A stretch of 7,705 nucleotides of DNA. Origin: Chloroflexota bacterium (GTDB lineage Bacteria > Chloroflexota > Chloroflexia > Thermomicrobiales > UBA6265). The stretch is from the NCBI GenBank assembly GCA_023392645.1, contig JAEVYR010000422.1, positions 1 to 7,705 of the forward strand, read 5' to 3'. Below, in pieces: positions 5,938-7,705 of this stretch. The notes under the pieces are model-generated. The model did no database searches. It was not told where the DNA came from and saw only the letters and a program-made list of their open reading frames with translations. The stretch's first letter is position 1; the number at the start of each line of letters is the position of its first letter. A program made the translations under genes and the position numbers.

Positions 5938-5960
5938 CGGTCGGCCCCTCAACGCGACCG
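5938..5960. terminator. Weak hairpin at the convergent junction (possible bidirectional terminator)
   Basis: CGGTCG (5938-5943) pairs perfectly with CGACCG (5955-5960) across an 11-base loop. The stem begins one base after the YdbT-like stop and runs into the last codons of the DppC gene. No T-run follows in either direction, so it would be an atypical terminator at best. It is notable only because transcription from both sides must end here. Confidence 0.25.
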
Positions 5961-6869
5961 GGCACGTGGATCGAGCGCATCGCGGAGCGCGTCGCCGATC
6001 AGGTTGATCGCCAGCACGGTGACGAACAGGAAGATCCCCGGGAAGACCGAGGCCCACCAGGCCTGCTGCACCCGTGCCTGGCCCGCGCTGACCATGCCGC
6101 CCCAGGTGGGAATCTGCTGCGGCACGCCTGCGCCAAGGAACGACAGCGACGCCTCGGCCAGGATCGCGAACGCGACCACGAACGTCGCCTGCACGATCAG
6201 CGGCGACAGTGAATTCCGCAGGATGTACCGTCGCATGATCCCCCAGTCGCTCTGTCCCACCACGCGCGCCGACTCCACGTAGAGCTCGCGGCTGTTCATC
6301 AGCGTGGTACCGCGCACCAGGCGGACGATGTTCGGGACATAGACGAACGAGAGCGCGATGATCACGTTTCTGACGGCTGGCTCGAACGCCGCCATGATCG
6401 CGATCGCCAGCAAGATGCTGGGGAACGCTTCCAGGCCATCCATCACCCGCATCAGGGGCGTGTCGATCCTTGGGTAGAAGCCGGCGATCAGGCCGAGCAG
6501 GGACCCGATCGCCGTGGCGGCAACCATGACGACGATCCCGACGAGCAGCGAGATCCGGGCGCCATAGACGACACGGCTGTAGATGTCGCGACCGAGATCG
6601 TCGGTGCCGAACCAGTACGTGCCGGATGGCTCGCTGAGACGGTCGGCCGGATTGACGAACTCCGGGTCGAAGTTGGCCAGCAGCGGCGCGAAGACGGCGC
6701 CGATCGCGATGACAACAACCACGACGGCGCTGATCATCGCCGCCGGGTTCTCGGCCACCAGCCGGAACCAGTAGTATTTCGAGCCCGGCGTGATCGCCTT
6801 GAGCCCGAACCGCCGCAGCTGACCGGCCCGCTCGGCGTTGCCGGCAAGATCCGTCCTAGTCGCTGCCAT
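5949..6869 (-). CDS. dppC: ABC importer permease, OppC/DppC family
   Basis: This is a 306-residue integral membrane subunit of a peptide- or nickel-type (Opp/Dpp) ABC importer. ATG at 6869 is supported by GAGGA 6 bases upstream and overlaps the DppB-like stop by 14 bases. A cytoplasmic N-terminus of about 40 residues leads to helix 1 (about 44-65), followed by a periplasmic segment. Then comes the hallmark FGTDDLGRDIYSRVVYGARI (87-106). Five further helices follow. The EAA loop that docks the ATPase is at about 197-217 (YVESARVVGQSDWGIMRRYI), with conserved LSFLGAGVP (242-250), PTWGGMV (254-260) and the usual DALDPR ending at 297-302. All family hallmarks are intact. It forms a heterodimer with the DppB-like protein. 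No ATPase or substrate-binding protein gene follows it, so those must lie upstream outside the window or elsewhere. The substrate cannot be read from permeases; peptides, opines, sugars or metals are all known for the family. Confidence 0.93.
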   Translation of the reverse strand: MAATRTDLAGNAERAGQLRRFGLKAITPGSKYYWFRLVAENPAAMISAVVVVVIAIGAVFAPLLANFDPEFVNPADRLSEPSGTYWFGTDDLGRDIYSRVVYGARISLLVGIVVMVAATAIGSLLGLIAGFYPRIDTPLMRVMDGLEAFPSILLAIAIMAAFEPAVRNVIIALSFVYVPNIVRLVRGTTLMNSRELYVESARVVGQSDWGIMRRYILRNSLSPLIVQATFVVAFAILAEASLSFLGAGVPQQIPTWGGMVSAGQARVQQAWWASVFPGIFLFVTVLAINLIGDALRDALDPRARSR

Positions 6870-7705
6870 ACCGGATCCTCGGGTCGACGAACACGTACAG
6901 GATGTCGATGAGCAACATGACGAGGACCTCGATCACGGCGACGATCAGCACCGCCGCCTGCACCACCGGGAAGTCGCGCCGCACCACGCTCTGGATCAAC
7001 AGCCGACCCATCCCGGGAATGTTGAACACGGTTTCGATCACCACGGCCCCGCCTAGCATGTTGGCGAGCATGATGCCGATGACGGTCATGGCGGGGATCA
7101 TCGCGTTCCGGAGCGCGTGCCGGCGCACGACGCGCGGCTCGGCGAGCCCCTTCGCGTAGGCCGTCCGGATGTAATCCTGGTTGAGGACATCGAGCATCGT
7201 GGAGCGGACGATGCGCGCCAGCAATCCGGCGGCCGAGAACCCCAGCGCGATGGACGGCATGATCATGTAGCGGAAGTGATCCCAAAAGCCGTCGCCGATG
7301 TCGTTGTAGCCGCCGGACGGCAGCCACCCCAGGCGCACGGCGAAGAGGAGCATCAGCAGGATGCCGAAGAAGAAGCTGGGGATCGCGGCGCCGCTGATCG
7401 AGGTGACCATCAGCAACCGGTCCACCAGCGAGTTCGGGCGCATCGCGGCGATCACGCCGGACGGGATCGCGACCAGCAACGCGAACGTCAGCGAATACAG
7501 CGTCAGCAGGCCGGTCGGCTCGGCGCGGTCGAGCAGCGCTTGGGTGACCGGCTCACGTATGAAGAGGGACTCTCCGAAATCGAGCCGCACCGCCCCCCAG
7601 GACCAATCGATGAACTGCTCGAACAATGGCCGGTCGAGCCCGAGCTCTTCCCGCAGGGCCGCCTTGTCCTCGGCCGACGCTTCGCGGCCGAGCATGGCCG
7701 AGGTC
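6856..7705 (-). CDS. dppB: ABC importer permease, OppB/DppB family (N-terminus outside window)
   Basis: The frame runs from the right edge to TAG at 6858-6856, giving 282 visible residues. The in-frame ATG at 7695 is not the true start. The sequence there (AMLGREASAEDKAALREELG) is the periplasmic segment that normally follows helix 1 and a PGDP motif, so about 40-45 residues, including the first helix, are missing. Counting from that Met, helices are visible near 62-85, 94-120, 142-163, 202-224 and 244-270. The EAA loop is at about 174-200 (YIRTAYAKGLAEPRVVRRHA, then LRNAMIP), followed by VVIETVFNIPGMGRLL (218-233) and a DPRIRYG ending. It pairs with the DppC-like protein to form the translocation pore. 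The 14-base overlap with the dppC start indicates coupled translation. Upstream genes of the operon, likely a substrate-binding protein, lie beyond the edge. Confidence 0.93.
   Translation of the reverse strand, partial: TSAMLGREASAEDKAALREELGLDRPLFEQFIDWSWGAVRLDFGESLFIREPVTQALLDRAEPTGLLTLYSLTFALLVAIPSGVIAAMRPNSLVDRLLMVTSISGAAIPSFFFGILLMLLFAVRLGWLPSGGYNDIGDGFWDHFRYMIMPSIALGFSAAGLLARIVRSTMLDVLNQDYIRTAYAKGLAEPRVVRRHALRNAMIPAMTVIGIMLANMLGGAVVIETVFNIPGMGRLLIQSVVRRDFPVVQAAVLIVAVIEVLVMLLIDILYVFVDPRIRYGSD
6876..6880 (-). promoter_or_regulatory. Ribosome binding site for dppC inside the end of dppB
   Basis: GAGGA on the minus strand, 6 bases before the ATG at 6869, lies within the coding end of the DppB-like gene. 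It supports the chosen start and the 14-base gene overlap. Confidence 0.6.

Noticed and set aside
4186..6057. Very long minus-strand open frame (623 codons) opposite the YdbT-like gene
   Set aside because: Its product is low-complexity (R, G, P, Q, D, H) without membrane segments or motifs, while the plus strand encodes a clear helix-plus-PH-domain protein.
7693..7695. ATG as the real start of the DppB-like gene
   Set aside because: The sequence at this Met is internal to the family, in the periplasmic segment after helix 1, and the frame stays open to the window edge.

Overview
The window is GC-rich and gene-dense, with GTG starts, short gene overlaps and the convergent gene ends of a free-living bacterium. 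Base composition and gene content would fit the Chloroflexota (Thermomicrobia-like lineages). That placement is an impression from style, since no rRNA or marker gene is present.

Layout. Positions 1-2607 (+) hold a tightly coupled operon cut by the left edge: the end of an unrecognised multi-pass membrane protein, an FGGY-family carbohydrate kinase closest to xylulokinase, and a 225-residue cupin-like protein. The three genes overlap by 4 bases and then 1 base, so they are almost certainly co-translated. They probably act in uptake or catabolism of a pentose or related sugar. Positions 2620-3402 (-) encode a compact MscS-family mechanosensitive channel, convergent with the kinase operon. Positions 3403-3728 are the only sizeable non-coding stretch. 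It separates two divergent units and holds a perfect TATAAT box whose last base opens a perfect inverted repeat. Positions 3729-5937 (+) encode a pair of membrane proteins with bacterial PH domains (bPH2/DUF304), in the arrangement of Bacillus YdbS and YdbT. Positions 5949-7705 (-) carry the two permease genes of an Opp/Dpp-type ABC importer. They are translated in the order DppB then DppC, and DppB is cut by the right edge.

How the parts relate. The kinase operon and the ABC permeases look like nutrient uptake and use, but they are not adjacent and nothing links their substrates. The MscS channel and the PH-domain pair are divergently arranged around one regulatory region and are both membrane or envelope proteins. 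A shared envelope-stress role is inference only.

The points most worth following are the cupin that keeps the GX5PXG signature but has lost the usual metal-ligand histidine, the promoter with its built-in dyad and roughly 170-base leader before the PH-domain genes, and the unknown membrane protein that is translationally coupled to the kinase. No mobile element, CRISPR array or RNA gene was found.
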